The notes under the pieces were generated by a model. That model saw nothing but the letters and a program-made list of their open reading frames with translations, was not told where the DNA came from and did no database searches. DNA of 64,000 bases from assembly GCF_002217755.1 (NCBI RefSeq), contig NZ_BCFL01000025.1, positions 303,356 through 367,355 on the forward strand. The letters run 5' to 3'. Position numbers and translations under genes: made by a program. This document shows, piece by piece, positions 1 through 8,103 of the stretch (positions within the stretch are counted from its first letter, which is position 1; each line of letters starts with the position of its first letter). The DNA is from Streptomyces hyaluromycini. GTDB taxonomy: Bacteria; Actinomycetota; Actinomycetes; Streptomycetales; Streptomycetaceae.

Positions 1-72
1 TGCTTGTTGTCCTGGAACTGGCGCTGGCGCGTAGTGGGGGGTAGTGCGGTGGGTGGGGAACTGTCCGCCGCG

Positions 73-128
73 TGGGGCTGGTCGCGCCCACGCGGCGGAG
101 CCGCATATTGATACAGTCCCGCGCCCCT
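73..128 (-). repeat. Interspersed GC-rich intergenic repeat, family A copy 1
   Basis: Read on the minus strand this starts with a GGGGCGCGGG block, then a short AT-containing spacer, GCGGC-tcc-GCCGC, and GGGCGCGACCAGCC. Six more copies of the same pattern occur near 15150, 15237, 24622, 46771, 51893 and 57316. It lies 10 bp past the stop of the minus-strand permease, in sense orientation, so it probably forms part of that transcript's 3' end. The rest of positions 1-72 shows nothing else recognisable. Confidence 0.75.
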
Positions 129-138
129 GAGGAGCGCG

Positions 139-804
139 TTATCCCCTCCGTACTCCAGGAGAAACCGTCAATCGGGCTATGGCCCAGAAAATCCCCAGCG
201 TGGCCAGGGCCATCGCCGCCACCAACGTGGCGCCGCCCACGACCTTCTCGTAGTTCTTCTGGTAGAGGCCGTCGATGATGTAGCGGCCGAGGCCGCCCAG
301 GCTGACGTACGCCGCGATCGTCGCCGTCGAGACGATCTGGATGGCCGCCGAGCGCAGGCCGCTGAGGATCAGCGGGAGGGCGACCGGGAATTCGACCTGG
401 AAGAGGACGCGTGCCTCCGGCATTCCCATGCCCCGGGCCGCGTCCACCGGGGACGGGTCGACCGAGCGCATCGCCTCGTACGTCGTGACCAGGATCGGCG
501 GTACGGCGAGGATCACCAGCGGGATCATCACCGGCAGCATGCCGAAGCCGAGCCAGATGAACATCAGGACCAGCAGGCCGAAGCTGGGCAGCGCCCGGCC
601 GGCCGTGGCGATCAGCGCGAGGGTGTTGCCGCCGCGGCCGTAGTGGCCGGTGATCAGGCCGATGGGCAGGCCGATGAGGGCGGCGTAGGCGAGGGCCTCC
701 AGGGAGTACTGGATGTGCTCCCACAGCCGGGCCGGGATGCCGTCGTAGCCGTGCCAGTGGGAGCTGTCGCTGAAGAAGGCGTGGATGAAGTTCAGGACGT
801 TCAC
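139..804 (-). CDS. Glycine betaine/choline-type ABC transporter permease (second permease)
   Basis: Inner-membrane permease of 221 residues from the ProW/OpuCB class, which imports glycine betaine, choline or related osmoprotectants. Several hydrophobic segments are visible. The cytoplasmic EAA loop that docks on the ATPase is clear around residues 109-127 (EAMRSVDPSPVDAARGMGM). It is the third gene of a minus-strand operon and its start overlaps the upstream permease stop by 4 bp, so the two are translationally coupled. No substrate-binding protein is in the window; one may lie beyond the left edge. The substrate is inferred from family resemblance. Confidence 0.9.
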   Translation of the reverse strand: MNVLNFIHAFFSDSSHWHGYDGIPARLWEHIQYSLEALAYAALIGLPIGLITGHYGRGGNTLALIATAGRALPSFGLLVLMFIWLGFGMLPVMIPLVILAVPPILVTTYEAMRSVDPSPVDAARGMGMPEARVLFQVEFPVALPLILSGLRSAAIQIVSTATIAAYVSLGGLGRYIIDGLYQKNYEKVVGGATLVAAMALATLGIFWAIARLTVSPGVRRG

Positions 805-1451
805 CGGGCGCTCTCCTTCGGCATCCAGGGCGTCAGCACACGGCGTACGAGGACGAGGACGGCGTCGGCCAGGATGGCCAGCACGGCTGTGGTCACGACC
901 GAGTTCACCGCCAGTTCGGGACGGTGGTAGAGGTTCGCGTCGTTGAGCAGGTTGCCGAGGGCGCCCTGGTTGCCGATCAGCATGCCGACGCTGACCAGGG
1001 AGATGCTGGAGACGGTGGCGACGCGCAGGCCCGCGATGATCGCGGGGACGGCGATCGGCAACTGGACCTGGAAGTAACGGCGTACGGGGCCGAGGCCCAT
1101 CGCGGTCGCGGCGGCCAGGGTCTCGGCCGGGACCGAGCGGACGCCGTCCACGATGGCCGGGACCAGGACCACCAGGCTGTACACCGCGAGCGGGATCATC
1201 ACCGTCGTCTCGGTCTGGCCCGTGTAGTCGATGAGGACGACGAAGAAGGCCAGGGAGGGGATGGCGTACAGGATCGTGGTCACGCCCAGCACCGGCGGGT
1301 ACAGCCAGCGGAAACGCACGCAGAGCTGGGCGATGGGCAGGGACACCAGCAGACCGGCCAGGACCGGGATGAGGGCCTCGCGCAGGTGGAGGCCGATCAG
1401 CCCGAAGTAGGTGTTCTGGAGGTCGCTCGGGATGTCGAAGAAGCCGCTCAT
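801..1451 (-). CDS. Glycine betaine/choline-type ABC transporter permease (first permease)
   Basis: Permease of 216 residues, paralogous to the downstream permease. It has the EAA-type loop (ETLAAATAMGLGPVRRYFQVQLP, roughly residues 118-140) and five to six predicted membrane segments. It overlaps the ATPase gene by 4 bp (ATGA type) and the next permease by 4 bp, so the three genes form one tightly coupled operon. Together the two permeases should form the heterodimeric channel of an osmoprotectant importer. Start chosen at the ATG coupled to the ATPase stop. Confidence 0.9.
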   Translation of the reverse strand: MSGFFDIPSDLQNTYFGLIGLHLREALIPVLAGLLVSLPIAQLCVRFRWLYPPVLGVTTILYAIPSLAFFVVLIDYTGQTETTVMIPLAVYSLVVLVPAIVDGVRSVPAETLAAATAMGLGPVRRYFQVQLPIAVPAIIAGLRVATVSSISLVSVGMLIGNQGALGNLLNDANLYHRPELAVNSVVTTAVLAILADAVLVLVRRVLTPWMPKESAR

Positions 1452-2578
1452 CCCCCGACCTTCGCGTCGTCGCGGCCCTCGGCGTGGGCGGTGCGGATCG
1501 CGGCGCCGATGACCTGCTGGGAGACGACGCCGACCGCGCGTCCCTCGCCGTCCACGGCCACGGCCCAGCCGGTCGGCGAGAGGACGGAACCGTCGAGGGC
1601 GGCGCGCAGCGAGTCCTTGCCGGGCACGAAGGGCCGCCCGTACGACACCAGTTGCTCCGGCCGGATCGAGCCGGGGGTGAGGGCTCGCGGCTCGCCCCAG
1701 CCGAGCGGCCTGCCGTCCAGGTCCGTCACGAGGAGATAGGGGGCGTCGGCCGTGGCGCGGGCGCCGAGCCGGGTGGCGTCGGCGTCGATCGCGACGATCG
1801 GGGCGGTCTGCAGCTCAAGGTCCGCGGACGGGAAGAAGGACAGCCGCCGGATGCCCCGGTCGGCGCCGAGGAAGTCCTCGACGAACGCGTCCGCCGGGTC
1901 GGTGAGCAGTTCGGCGGGCGGGGCGAACTGCGCGAGATGGCCGCCGGTGCGCATCACGGCGACCATCGTGCCGAGCTTGATCGCCTCGTCGATGTCATGG
2001 GTGACGAAGACGATGGTCTTGCCCAACTCGCCCTGGATACGCAGGAGTTCGTCCTGGAGTCCCTTGCGGACCACGGGGTCGACGGCGGAGAACGGCTCGT
2101 CCATCAGCAGCACCGGCGGGTCGGCGGCGAGCGCCCGGGCCACACCGACGCGCTGCTGCTGGCCGCCGGAGAGCTGGTACGGATAGCGCTTGGCGAGCGC
2201 GGAGTCGAGCCCCACCCGCTCCATCAGCTCGGCCGCCCGGGACCGCGCCCGCTGCTTGCTCCAGCCGAGCAGCCGGGGCACGGTGGCGATGTTGTCGATG
2301 ATGGTGCGGTGCTGGAAGAGACCGGCGTTCTGGATGACGTAACCCATCGACCGGCGCAGGGTGTTGACCGGCTGTGCCTGGATGTCGGCGCCGTCGAGGA
2401 GGATGCGGCCCTCGCTGGGCTCCACCATCCGGTTGATCATCCGAAGGGTCGTCGTCTTGCCACAGCCCGAAGGGCCGACGAAGACGGTGATCGAGCGATG
2501 CGGTATCTCCAGGGAGAGCCGGTCGACGGCGACCGTACCGTCCGGGTACCGCTTGGTGACTGAATCTATCCGTATCAA
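1448..2578 (-). CDS. Osmoprotectant (betaine-type) ABC transporter ATP-binding protein with CBS-like tail
   Basis: Protein of 376 residues of the ProV/OpuCA type. An N-terminal ABC ATPase shows Walker A GPSGCGKTT (about 36-44), signature LSGGQQQR (about 136-143), Walker B LLMDEPFSAVDP (about 156-167) and the switch histidine in FVTHDIDEA. About 130 C-terminal residues beyond the ATPase match the position of the CBS pair, which in this family senses ionic strength. First gene of the operon with the two permeases. A region of about 240 bp without a gene separates it from the divergent glycosyltransferase and should hold both promoters. Confidence 0.93.
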   Translation of the reverse strand: MIRIDSVTKRYPDGTVAVDRLSLEIPHRSITVFVGPSGCGKTTTLRMINRMVEPSEGRILLDGADIQAQPVNTLRRSMGYVIQNAGLFQHRTIIDNIATVPRLLGWSKQRARSRAAELMERVGLDSALAKRYPYQLSGGQQQRVGVARALAADPPVLLMDEPFSAVDPVVRKGLQDELLRIQGELGKTIVFVTHDIDEAIKLGTMVAVMRTGGHLAQFAPPAELLTDPADAFVEDFLGADRGIRRLSFFPSADLELQTAPIVAIDADATRLGARATADAPYLLVTDLDGRPLGWGEPRALTPGSIRPEQLVSYGRPFVPGKDSLRAALDGSVLSPTGWAVAVDGEGRAVGVVSQQVIGAAIRTAHAEGRDDAKVGG

Positions 2579-2815
2579 AACGCCGAATACCCTTCGGGTT
2601 TGCCAGAAAGTGCCCAGTTATCGACCACGGTCGCCGTGGCGCAGGCAGTTGTGGACAGAGTTTAAACCGGAAGTGTTTCAGCACTTTGGCGGCTGACTGA
2701 TCCTCTTCAGTTTGTGACCTGACCGAGGCCCGCTGTGCGACACCTGTGAGTTCCCTGATTCTCATTCCTCGCTCAGTGAAGCCTCACGACCGCCCCAGAC
2801 AGCGCCCCGATCGTC

Positions 2816-3667
2816 ATGGTCATGAACGAAACGAACGCGGGAGGCGTCCGGCGCCGGTCGGTCGAGATCGTGGTGCCGGTGTACAACGAGGCACACGTCC
2901 TCGCCGGCAGCATCGGCCGTCTCCACGCATACCTCGAAGACTCCTTCCCGTTCCCGTTCCGCATCACGATCGCGGACAACGCGAGCACGGACGCCACCTG
3001 GACGGTGGCGACCGACCTGGCCCTGCGCCTGCCGCACGTGCACGCACGGCGGCTGGAGCAGAAGGGCCGGGGCCGCGCCCTGAAGCACGTGTGGAGCCGC
3101 TCCACCGCCGACGTCGTCGCCTACATGGACGTCGATCTGTCGACCGGACTCGAAGGCTTCCTGCCCCTCGTCGCCCCGCTCCTGTCCGGGCACAGCGACC
3201 TCGCCGTCGGCAGCCGGCTGCACCGGCAGTCGGCCGTGGTGCGCGGCCCGAAGCGGGAGTTCATCTCGCGCTCCTACAACCTGCTCCTCAAGGCAGGCCT
3301 CGGCGCCCGCTTCTCGGACGCGCAGTGCGGCTTCAAGGCCGTGCGCACCGAGGTGTTCCGCGCCCTCGCCCCGCACATCGAGGACACCGCCTGGTTCTTC
3401 GACACCGAACTCCTCGTGCTCGCCCAGCGCAACGGGCTGCGCGTGCACGAGGTCCCGGTCGACTGGGTCGACGACCCCGACAGCCGGGTCGACATCGTCC
3501 GCACCGCCGTCGACGACCTCTTGGGCATGGCCCGCATGTTCCGGGCCACCGTCACCGGCCGCACCCGCATCCGCGCCGTACCCCGCCGCACCACCGTCCC
3601 CCAGAACGTCACGGCCCTGCCCACCGGGGCAGCCACCGCCGCCGAGCCCATGGAGTACGCGTCATGA
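2816..3667 (+). CDS. GT2 family glycosyltransferase, dolichyl-phosphate mannose synthase-like
   Basis: Cytoplasmic GT-A transferase of 283 residues. The N-terminal nucleotide-binding fold reads VEIVVPVYNEAHVLAGSI, followed by a DxD metal motif in MDVDLSTG and the family pattern SDAQCGFKA. Relatives move a sugar from a nucleotide donor to a polyprenyl phosphate. The stop overlaps the start of the GT39 membrane transferase by 4 bp, so the two are coupled. This fits the standard arrangement in which the GT2 enzyme charges a lipid carrier and the GT39 enzyme uses it outside. ATG at 2816 taken; a second ATG at 2822 is possible. Sugar and acceptor unknown. Confidence 0.88.
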   Translation: MVMNETNAGGVRRRSVEIVVPVYNEAHVLAGSIGRLHAYLEDSFPFPFRITIADNASTDATWTVATDLALRLPHVHARRLEQKGRGRALKHVWSRSTADVVAYMDVDLSTGLEGFLPLVAPLLSGHSDLAVGSRLHRQSAVVRGPKREFISRSYNLLLKAGLGARFSDAQCGFKAVRTEVFRALAPHIEDTAWFFDTELLVLAQRNGLRVHEVPVDWVDDPDSRVDIVRTAVDDLLGMARMFRATVTGRTRIRAVPRRTTVPQNVTALPTGAATAAEPMEYAS

Positions 3668-5751
3668 CGACCCTCGCCCCGCCGCCCACCCCGGTCCAGG
3701 ACGGCCGGCACCGGGCCGCCACCCCGCCGGTCTCGCGTGTCAGAAGGCTGTTCACGGGCGCCCCCGAGGACCCGCGCTGGGCCCGCCCGGCCCTGTGGGC
3801 GATCCTGCTCCTGGCCACCGCCCTGTACGCCTGGAACCTCACCTCCGTCACCGGCAACAGCTTCTACGACGCGGCGGTCTACTCAGGCACCAAGAGCTGG
3901 AAGGCGTTCTTCTTCGGCGCCCTCGACGCCGGCAGCTTCATCACCGTCGACAAGCCCCCCTTCGCCCTGTGGGTGATGGGTCTGTCCGCCCGCGTCTTCG
4001 GGTACGGCACCTGGCAGTTGATGCTGCCGATGGTCACCGTCGGAGTCGGCTCGGTCGCCCTGCTGTACCGCCTGGTCAAGCGGGACTTCGGGGTCGTGGC
4101 GGGCACGATCGCCGCCCTCGTCCTGACCCTCACCCCGATCACCGTCGCCATCAACCGCGACACCAACCCCGACCCGGTCCTGGTCTTCCTGATGCTGCTC
4201 GGCGCGGCCGCGCTGCTGAAGGCGGTGCGCACGGGCAGGCTCATGCCGCTGGTCTGGTCGGCGGTCGCGATCGGGTTCGCCTTCAACACCAAGATGATGC
4301 AGGCGTACGTCGTACTGCCCGCGTTCTTCCTGGTCTATCTGTGGGCGGCGAACGCGTCGTTGGGCCGGCGCATCCGCAACCTCGTCGTCGCCACGGTCGC
4401 GTTGGTCGTGAGCAGCGCCTGGTGGATGGTGATCGTCGACCTGATCCCGGCCTCCTCGCGGCCCTACATCGGCGGCTCCACCGACAACACCGTGTGGGAC
4501 CTGGTCATCGGCTACAACGGCTTCGGCCGGATCTTCGGGGCGAGTTCCTCGGTGGGCTCGGCCGGCAACGGCGCCAGCTTCGGCGGCAGCTCGGGCCTGT
4601 ACCGGATGTTCAACGACATCATGGGCGGCCAGATCTCCTGGCTGATCCCGTTCGCCGCGATCGCCCTCGCCGGCGGCCTGGTGCTGCGCGGCCGGGCACC
4701 GCGCACCGACGCCAGGCGAGCCGCGCTGATGCTGTGGGGCGGCTGGTTCGTCCTGCACTTCCTGACCTTCTCCCTCGCCGAGGGCACCTTCCACCCGTAC
4801 TACGTCACCGCCATGGCGCCGGGGATCGCCGCCCTGGCCGGCGCGGGCGGGGTCATGCTCTTCAAGGCCTTCAAGGAGGGCTCGGCCGCCACGTGGGGCT
4901 GGGTGCTTCCGGTGGCCGTCGCCGTCAGCACGGTATGGGCGGTCGTCCTGCTCCAGCGGGTCTCCGGCTCCGGCACGGTGTACACGGTCGCCGAGGTGGT
5001 GGCCGCACTGGGCGGCGCGCTCGCGGTGGCCGGGCTCCTGGTCGGGCGGTTCATGCGGCGGCAGAAGCTGATGGGCCTCGCGGCGGTGGCGGCGGTCGTC
5101 GCCCTGCTCGCCGGCCCGGCCGCCTACTCCGTCTCGGCGGCCACGACCGCGAGCACCAACGGCACCAACCCGACGGCCGGGCCGAACACCGGCGGCGGCA
5201 TGGGCGGCATGGGCGGCGGCGGCCAGCGCCCGAGCGGCAGCGCGCCGAGCGGCACCGCCCCCGGCGGCTCCAGCAGCTCCAGCGGGCAGTCCATGGGGCA
5301 GCCGCCGACCGGAACGGGAACCACCGATGCCGATGCCGGCTCCAGCTCCAGCTCCAGCTCCAGCTCCAGCAGCCAGTCGGAGTCCGGTCGGACCGCCGGG
5401 GGCATGGGCGGTGGCAGCCAGGTCAGCTCCGCGATGATCACGTACCTGAAGAAGCACCAGGACGGCGCCACCTGGCTGGTCGCGGTGGCCACCGACCAGA
5501 CGGCCTCCTCGATCATCCTGGAGTCCGGTCAGCCCGTCATCTCCATGGGCGGCTGGTCCGGCAGCGACAACGCGATGACCCTCGCCAAGCTCAAGAGCCT
5601 GGTGAAGGCCGGCAAGCTGCACTACATCGTCGTCAGCAGCGACGGCGGCCAGGGCACCAACTCCGAGATCGCGACCTGGGTGAAGAAGCACGGCACGGCC
5701 GTGAGCGCGTACAGCGGCCTGTACCGCCTGGACGCCTCCGACGTCGGCTGA
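3664..5751 (+). CDS. GT39/ArnT-like membrane glycosyltransferase with Gly/Ser-rich linker (YkcB type)
   Basis: About 695 residues. A polytopic N-terminal half (about 10-12 membrane segments) carries the family motif DAAVYSGTKSWKAFFFGALD and DKPP near residues 70-100, the acidic site of polyprenyl-phosphate-sugar transferases. After the last membrane span comes a low-complexity Gly/Met- and Ser-rich stretch, including a run of serines encoded by repeated AGC/TCC codons (about 5340-5372). A folded extracytoplasmic C-terminal domain of about 110 residues follows. Start chosen at the ATG overlapping the GT2 stop, although the frame stays open far upstream. The Ser-codon run is a likely slippage or length-variation site. 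Acceptor unknown. Confidence 0.88.
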   Translation: MTTLAPPPTPVQDGRHRAATPPVSRVRRLFTGAPEDPRWARPALWAILLLATALYAWNLTSVTGNSFYDAAVYSGTKSWKAFFFGALDAGSFITVDKPPFALWVMGLSARVFGYGTWQLMLPMVTVGVGSVALLYRLVKRDFGVVAGTIAALVLTLTPITVAINRDTNPDPVLVFLMLLGAAALLKAVRTGRLMPLVWSAVAIGFAFNTKMMQAYVVLPAFFLVYLWAANASLGRRIRNLVVATVALVVSSAWWMVIVDLIPASSRPYIGGSTDNTVWDLVIGYNGFGRIFGASSSVGSAGNGASFGGSSGLYRMFNDIMGGQISWLIPFAAIALAGGLVLRGRAPRTDARRAALMLWGGWFVLHFLTFSLAEGTFHPYYVTAMAPGIAALAGAGGVMLFKAFKEGSAATWGWVLPVAVAVSTVWAVVLLQRVSGSGTVYTVAEVVAALGGALAVAGLLVGRFMRRQKLMGLAAVAAVVALLAGPAAYSVSAATTASTNGTNPTAGPNTGGGMGGMGGGGQRPSGSAPSGTAPGGSSSSSGQSMGQPPTGTGTTDADAGSSSSSSSSSSSQSESGRTAGGMGGGSQVSSAMITYLKKHQDGATWLVAVATDQTASSIILESGQPVISMGGWSGSDNAMTLAKLKSLVKAGKLHYIVVSSDGGQGTNSEIATWVKKHGTAVSAYSGLYRLDASDVG

Positions 5752-5767
5752 CCCCTCCCCCGGAAGC

Positions 5768-5804
5768 GGGCGGGCCGCCGGTATCCCCTACCGGCGGCCC
5801 GCCC
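5768..5804 (+). terminator. Strong hairpin after the glycosyltransferase operon
   Basis: A perfect 16-bp stem, GGGCGGGCCGCCGGTA paired with its complement, and a TCCCC loop, beginning 16 bp past the GT39 stop. No long T run follows, which is usual for Streptomyces terminators. Confidence 0.75.
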
Positions 5805-5853
5805 GTGTCGAGATACCGTGGTGTGTCGGATCGACCGGCGAGAAAGGTTGCAC

Positions 5854-6186
5854 ATGGCCGCGACAGCGGGATGGGATCCGGACGGTCTGATCGAGGTGTT
5901 CAAGGCCCTCGGCAACCCGGCCCGGCTGCAGATCATGCAGTGGCTGAAGGATCCCGACACGCACTTCGCTGCGTACGAGCCGATCGCGGACCGCCGGTCG
6001 GTCGGCGTGTGCGTCAACCACATCCAGGCGAAGTCCGGGCTCGCCCAGTCGACGGTCTCCAGTTACATGAGCACGCTCGAACGGGCGGGGCTCGTGCGCC
6101 CCACCCGGGTGGGCAAGTTCACCCACTACCGGCGCGACGAGGAGCGGCTGGCGCAGCTGGCGGAGGCGATCGACGCCACCCTCTGA
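5854..6186 (+). CDS. ArsR-family winged-helix transcriptional regulator
   Basis: Small DNA-binding protein of 110 residues from the ATG at 5854, chosen because AGAAAGG precedes it and the fold begins just after. The core reads EVFKALGNPARLQIMQWL, then KSGLAQSTVSSYMSTLERAGLV (recognition helix) and a beta-wing VGKFTHYRRDE. The insert HFAAYEPIADRRSVGVCVNHI between helices has one cysteine and one histidine that could serve sensing, but no classical metal box. Only 47 bp separate it from the flavodoxin-fold oxidoreductase, whose promoter carries an inverted repeat, so it probably controls that gene and perhaps itself. Confidence 0.85.
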   Translation: MAATAGWDPDGLIEVFKALGNPARLQIMQWLKDPDTHFAAYEPIADRRSVGVCVNHIQAKSGLAQSTVSSYMSTLERAGLVRPTRVGKFTHYRRDEERLAQLAEAIDATL

Positions 6187-6199
6187 CCGGCACCTCCCA

Positions 6200-6227
6200 T
6201 TGACGCATCGCAATATGTCGATACGAT
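6200..6227 (+). promoter_or_regulatory. Promoter of the oxidoreductase gene with embedded inverted repeat
   Basis: A -35 TTGACG (6200-6205) and -10 TACGAT (6222-6227) are separated by 16 bp. The inverted repeat ATCG-caatatgt-CGAT (6207-6222) fills the spacer, where a repressor would block RNA polymerase. The ATG at 6234 is 6 bp past the -10, so the transcript is probably leaderless. A related TGTCGA-ATAC string lies before the ArsR gene near 5806. Confidence 0.6.
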
Positions 6228-6233
6228 CTCCTC

Positions 6234-6923
6234 ATGCCGACCTCCGATGCCGCCGATGCCGCGCCCGTCGCCCTGATCGTGCACGCCCACCCCGAGCCCG
6301 GCTCGTTCAGCACCGCCCAGATGACCACCGCTGCCCGGGTCCTGCGCGAGGCCGGGTACCGGGTCGACGTCCTCGACCTCTACGCCGACGGATGGGCACC
6401 GGTCCTCGCCCGCGAGGAGTTCGCACCGGTGGACGGACCGTTCAAGCCACAGGCCGAGCAGCTCAAGGCGGTCGCCGAGGGGACGCTCGACGCGGCCGTC
6501 CGGGCCCATCTCGACCAGTTGCTCGCCGCCGACCTGCTCGTGCTGTCGTTCCCGCTGTGGTGGTTCTCGCTGCCCGCCGTCCTCAAGGGCTGGATCGACC
6601 GGGTCTTCGTGATGGGCGCGGTCTTCGGCGGGGAGCACGGGCTCTTCGACGACGGGGCCCTCGCCGGAAAACGCGCGGTACTGCTGATCACGACCGGCGG
6701 GTCCGGCGAGGCGTTCCGGCCCGGCGGCGCCTTCGGCCCGCTGGACGACTTCCTGTTCCACATCCACCGCGGGATGCTGGAGTTCGTCGGCTTCCAGGTC
6801 CTGGATCCGGTGGTCACCCACGCACCGGCCCGCATGACCGACCAGGAACGAACGGCGGCCCTGGACGCGGTCGGAGAGTCCGTCACGCGCATCGCGGCGG
6901 AGCTCCCCTCCCCCGTCCGCTGA
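6234..6923 (+). CDS. NAD(P)H-dependent flavodoxin-fold oxidoreductase (quinone reductase / MdaB-like)
   Basis: 229 residues of the flavodoxin-like fold. The N-terminal FMN-binding strand and loop read ALIVHAHPEPGSFSTA, followed by LVLSFPLWWFSLPAVLKGWIDRVF (the hallmark substrate/flavin segment) and an LLITTGGSGEAF loop. Relatives reduce quinones or other electrophiles with two electrons, often in detoxification. It follows the ArsR-type regulator and has its own promoter with an embedded inverted repeat, which suggests induction by a compound the regulator senses. The actual substrate cannot be read from the sequence. Confidence 0.88.
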   Translation: MPTSDAADAAPVALIVHAHPEPGSFSTAQMTTAARVLREAGYRVDVLDLYADGWAPVLAREEFAPVDGPFKPQAEQLKAVAEGTLDAAVRAHLDQLLAADLLVLSFPLWWFSLPAVLKGWIDRVFVMGAVFGGEHGLFDDGALAGKRAVLLITTGGSGEAFRPGGAFGPLDDFLFHIHRGMLEFVGFQVLDPVVTHAPARMTDQERTAALDAVGESVTRIAAELPSPVR

Positions 6924-6937
6924 ACCGCCGGGGCCCG

Positions 6938-7678
6938 TCAGGCCGCCGCCGACGGCTCCCCCGCGACCGGGAAACCCGCCGTCCGCAGCACCTGACGCCC
7001 GGCGTCCACGGCGAACACCTCGCAGCCCGGACGCGCGGCCGCCCACCCGACGCCCTCGGCGCCCATCGCGAAGGCGGCCGTGGCCACGGAGTCCGCCTCG
7101 GTCAGCGAGGAGGCGACGACCGTCAGGCTGAGCAGGCCGGTCGCCGGACGCCCGGTGCGACCGTCGACGATGTGGTCGCCGCGCTCGTAGCGGGCCGAGG
7201 TGGCGACCGCCCCGTCGGTGAGTTCGAGCACCGTGCACAGCCGGTCGGCGTGCTCGGGGTGCCGTACCCCCACCCGCCAGGGCCCGCCGGAGGCGACCAC
7301 GTCACCGCCGGCGTTCAGCACGAACCGGCGCGCCCCGGCCGCCGCGAGCCCCTCCGCCGCCCGCTGCACCGACCAGCCCTTGACCACCGCGCACGGGTCG
7401 AGGCCCCGCCCCGGCAGCCGTACGTCGAACGCGCCCCCGGTCGCCACCCGGTACTCCTCGCACAGCGCGAGCACCTCGGCGAGGTCCTGGCTCACCTCGG
7501 ACCCGGCGAGCTCACCGCGGTCGAGCCGGGAGACCTCGCTGCCCGGCCGGAAGGGACTGAACCGCTCGTCGACCTCGCGCAGCCAGGCGAACACGGCGTC
7601 CGCGGCCTCCTTGTAGTCCCCCGCGTCGTCGATCCGCAGGGACACGGGGAAGCCCATGACATGTTCGACCCGCTGCAT
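6938..7678 (-). CDS. apbE: FAD:protein FMN transferase (ApbE family)
   Basis: 246 residues. ApbE enzymes transfer FMN from FAD onto a threonine or serine of a target protein. Visible motifs are HVMGFPVSLRI at the start, GGAFDVRL, LNAGGDVVASGG, ATSARYERGDHIVDGRTGRP and the C-terminal EADSVATAAFAMGAEG, all in family order. The protein is shorter than many homologues and has no clear signal peptide or lipobox. It is the third gene of a minus-strand operon after an FMN-binding protein (4-bp gap) that carries a target motif, which gives the probable substrate. Confidence 0.92.
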   Translation of the reverse strand: MQRVEHVMGFPVSLRIDDAGDYKEAADAVFAWLREVDERFSPFRPGSEVSRLDRGELAGSEVSQDLAEVLALCEEYRVATGGAFDVRLPGRGLDPCAVVKGWSVQRAAEGLAAAGARRFVLNAGGDVVASGGPWRVGVRHPEHADRLCTVLELTDGAVATSARYERGDHIVDGRTGRPATGLLSLTVVASSLTEADSVATAAFAMGAEGVGWAAARPGCEVFAVDAGRQVLRTAGFPVAGEPSAAA

Positions 7679-7682
7679 GCGC

Positions 7683-8093
7683 TCAGCCCTTCGCGTCGAT
7701 CGCGGCCTGGAGGGACTCCTTGTAGGCGTCGCTGGTGATCGTCGCCCCGGACACGGTGTCGATGTCCGCGCTCTGTGCCTTCAGTGTCTCAGAGACGAGC
7801 ACCGGCACCGCGGCCGCCGTCTGCGGGTGGTTCGGCTGCTGGAGCATCGTCACCGCGGAGATCTTGTCGGCGGAGAAGGTCACCTGGACCTGCACCGGGC
7901 CCTTGTCGGTGTTGACGGTGGTGCCCTTGACGACGGTGCCGGAAGAGGTGCCCGAAGCGGTGGTCGAGGTTGCCGACGGCGCGGGGGCGGGCTCGGCGGT
8001 GGCGGACGTCGTGCCGCCGATCGACGGCTCGTAGCGCCAGACGGGGATCAGGCCCGCGATGCTCAGGGCGACGACAGGTATGGCTCGCTTCAC
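7683..8093 (-). CDS. Exported FMN-binding domain protein, likely covalent flavin carrier
   Basis: 136 residues. A hydrophobic N-terminus (residues 3-19) is followed by an Ala/Thr/Ser-rich linker and an FMN-binding domain like the NqrC/RnfG periplasmic domain. The flavinylation signature is S115-G116-A117-T118, in which T118 is the predicted acceptor for ApbE. It sits between the membrane reductase and apbE in one operon. The inferred role is to shuttle electrons outside the membrane after flavinylation. Start ATG at 8093, 10 bp past the reductase stop. Confidence 0.88.
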   Translation of the reverse strand: MKRAIPVVALSIAGLIPVWRYEPSIGGTTSATAEPAPAPSATSTTASGTSSGTVVKGTTVNTDKGPVQVQVTFSADKISAVTMLQQPNHPQTAAAVPVLVSETLKAQSADIDTVSGATITSDAYKESLQAAIDAKG

Positions 8094-8103
8094 GGTGTCT
8101 CTC

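Noticed and set aside
2746-3663. Upstream extension of the GT39 frame by about 300 residues
   Set aside because: It overlaps the whole GT2 gene in another frame and has an Arg/Pro-rich composition typical of shadow frames; the ATG at 3664 overlapping the GT2 stop is the real start.
5340-5372. Serine codon run as a regulatory microsatellite
   Set aside because: It lies within a coding low-complexity linker of the GT39 enzyme; length variation is plausible but there is no evidence of regulation.
3795-6203. 802-residue open frame across the GT39 gene and beyond
   Set aside because: Shadow of the GT39 and ArsR genes; Arg/Gly/Pro-rich, no domain.
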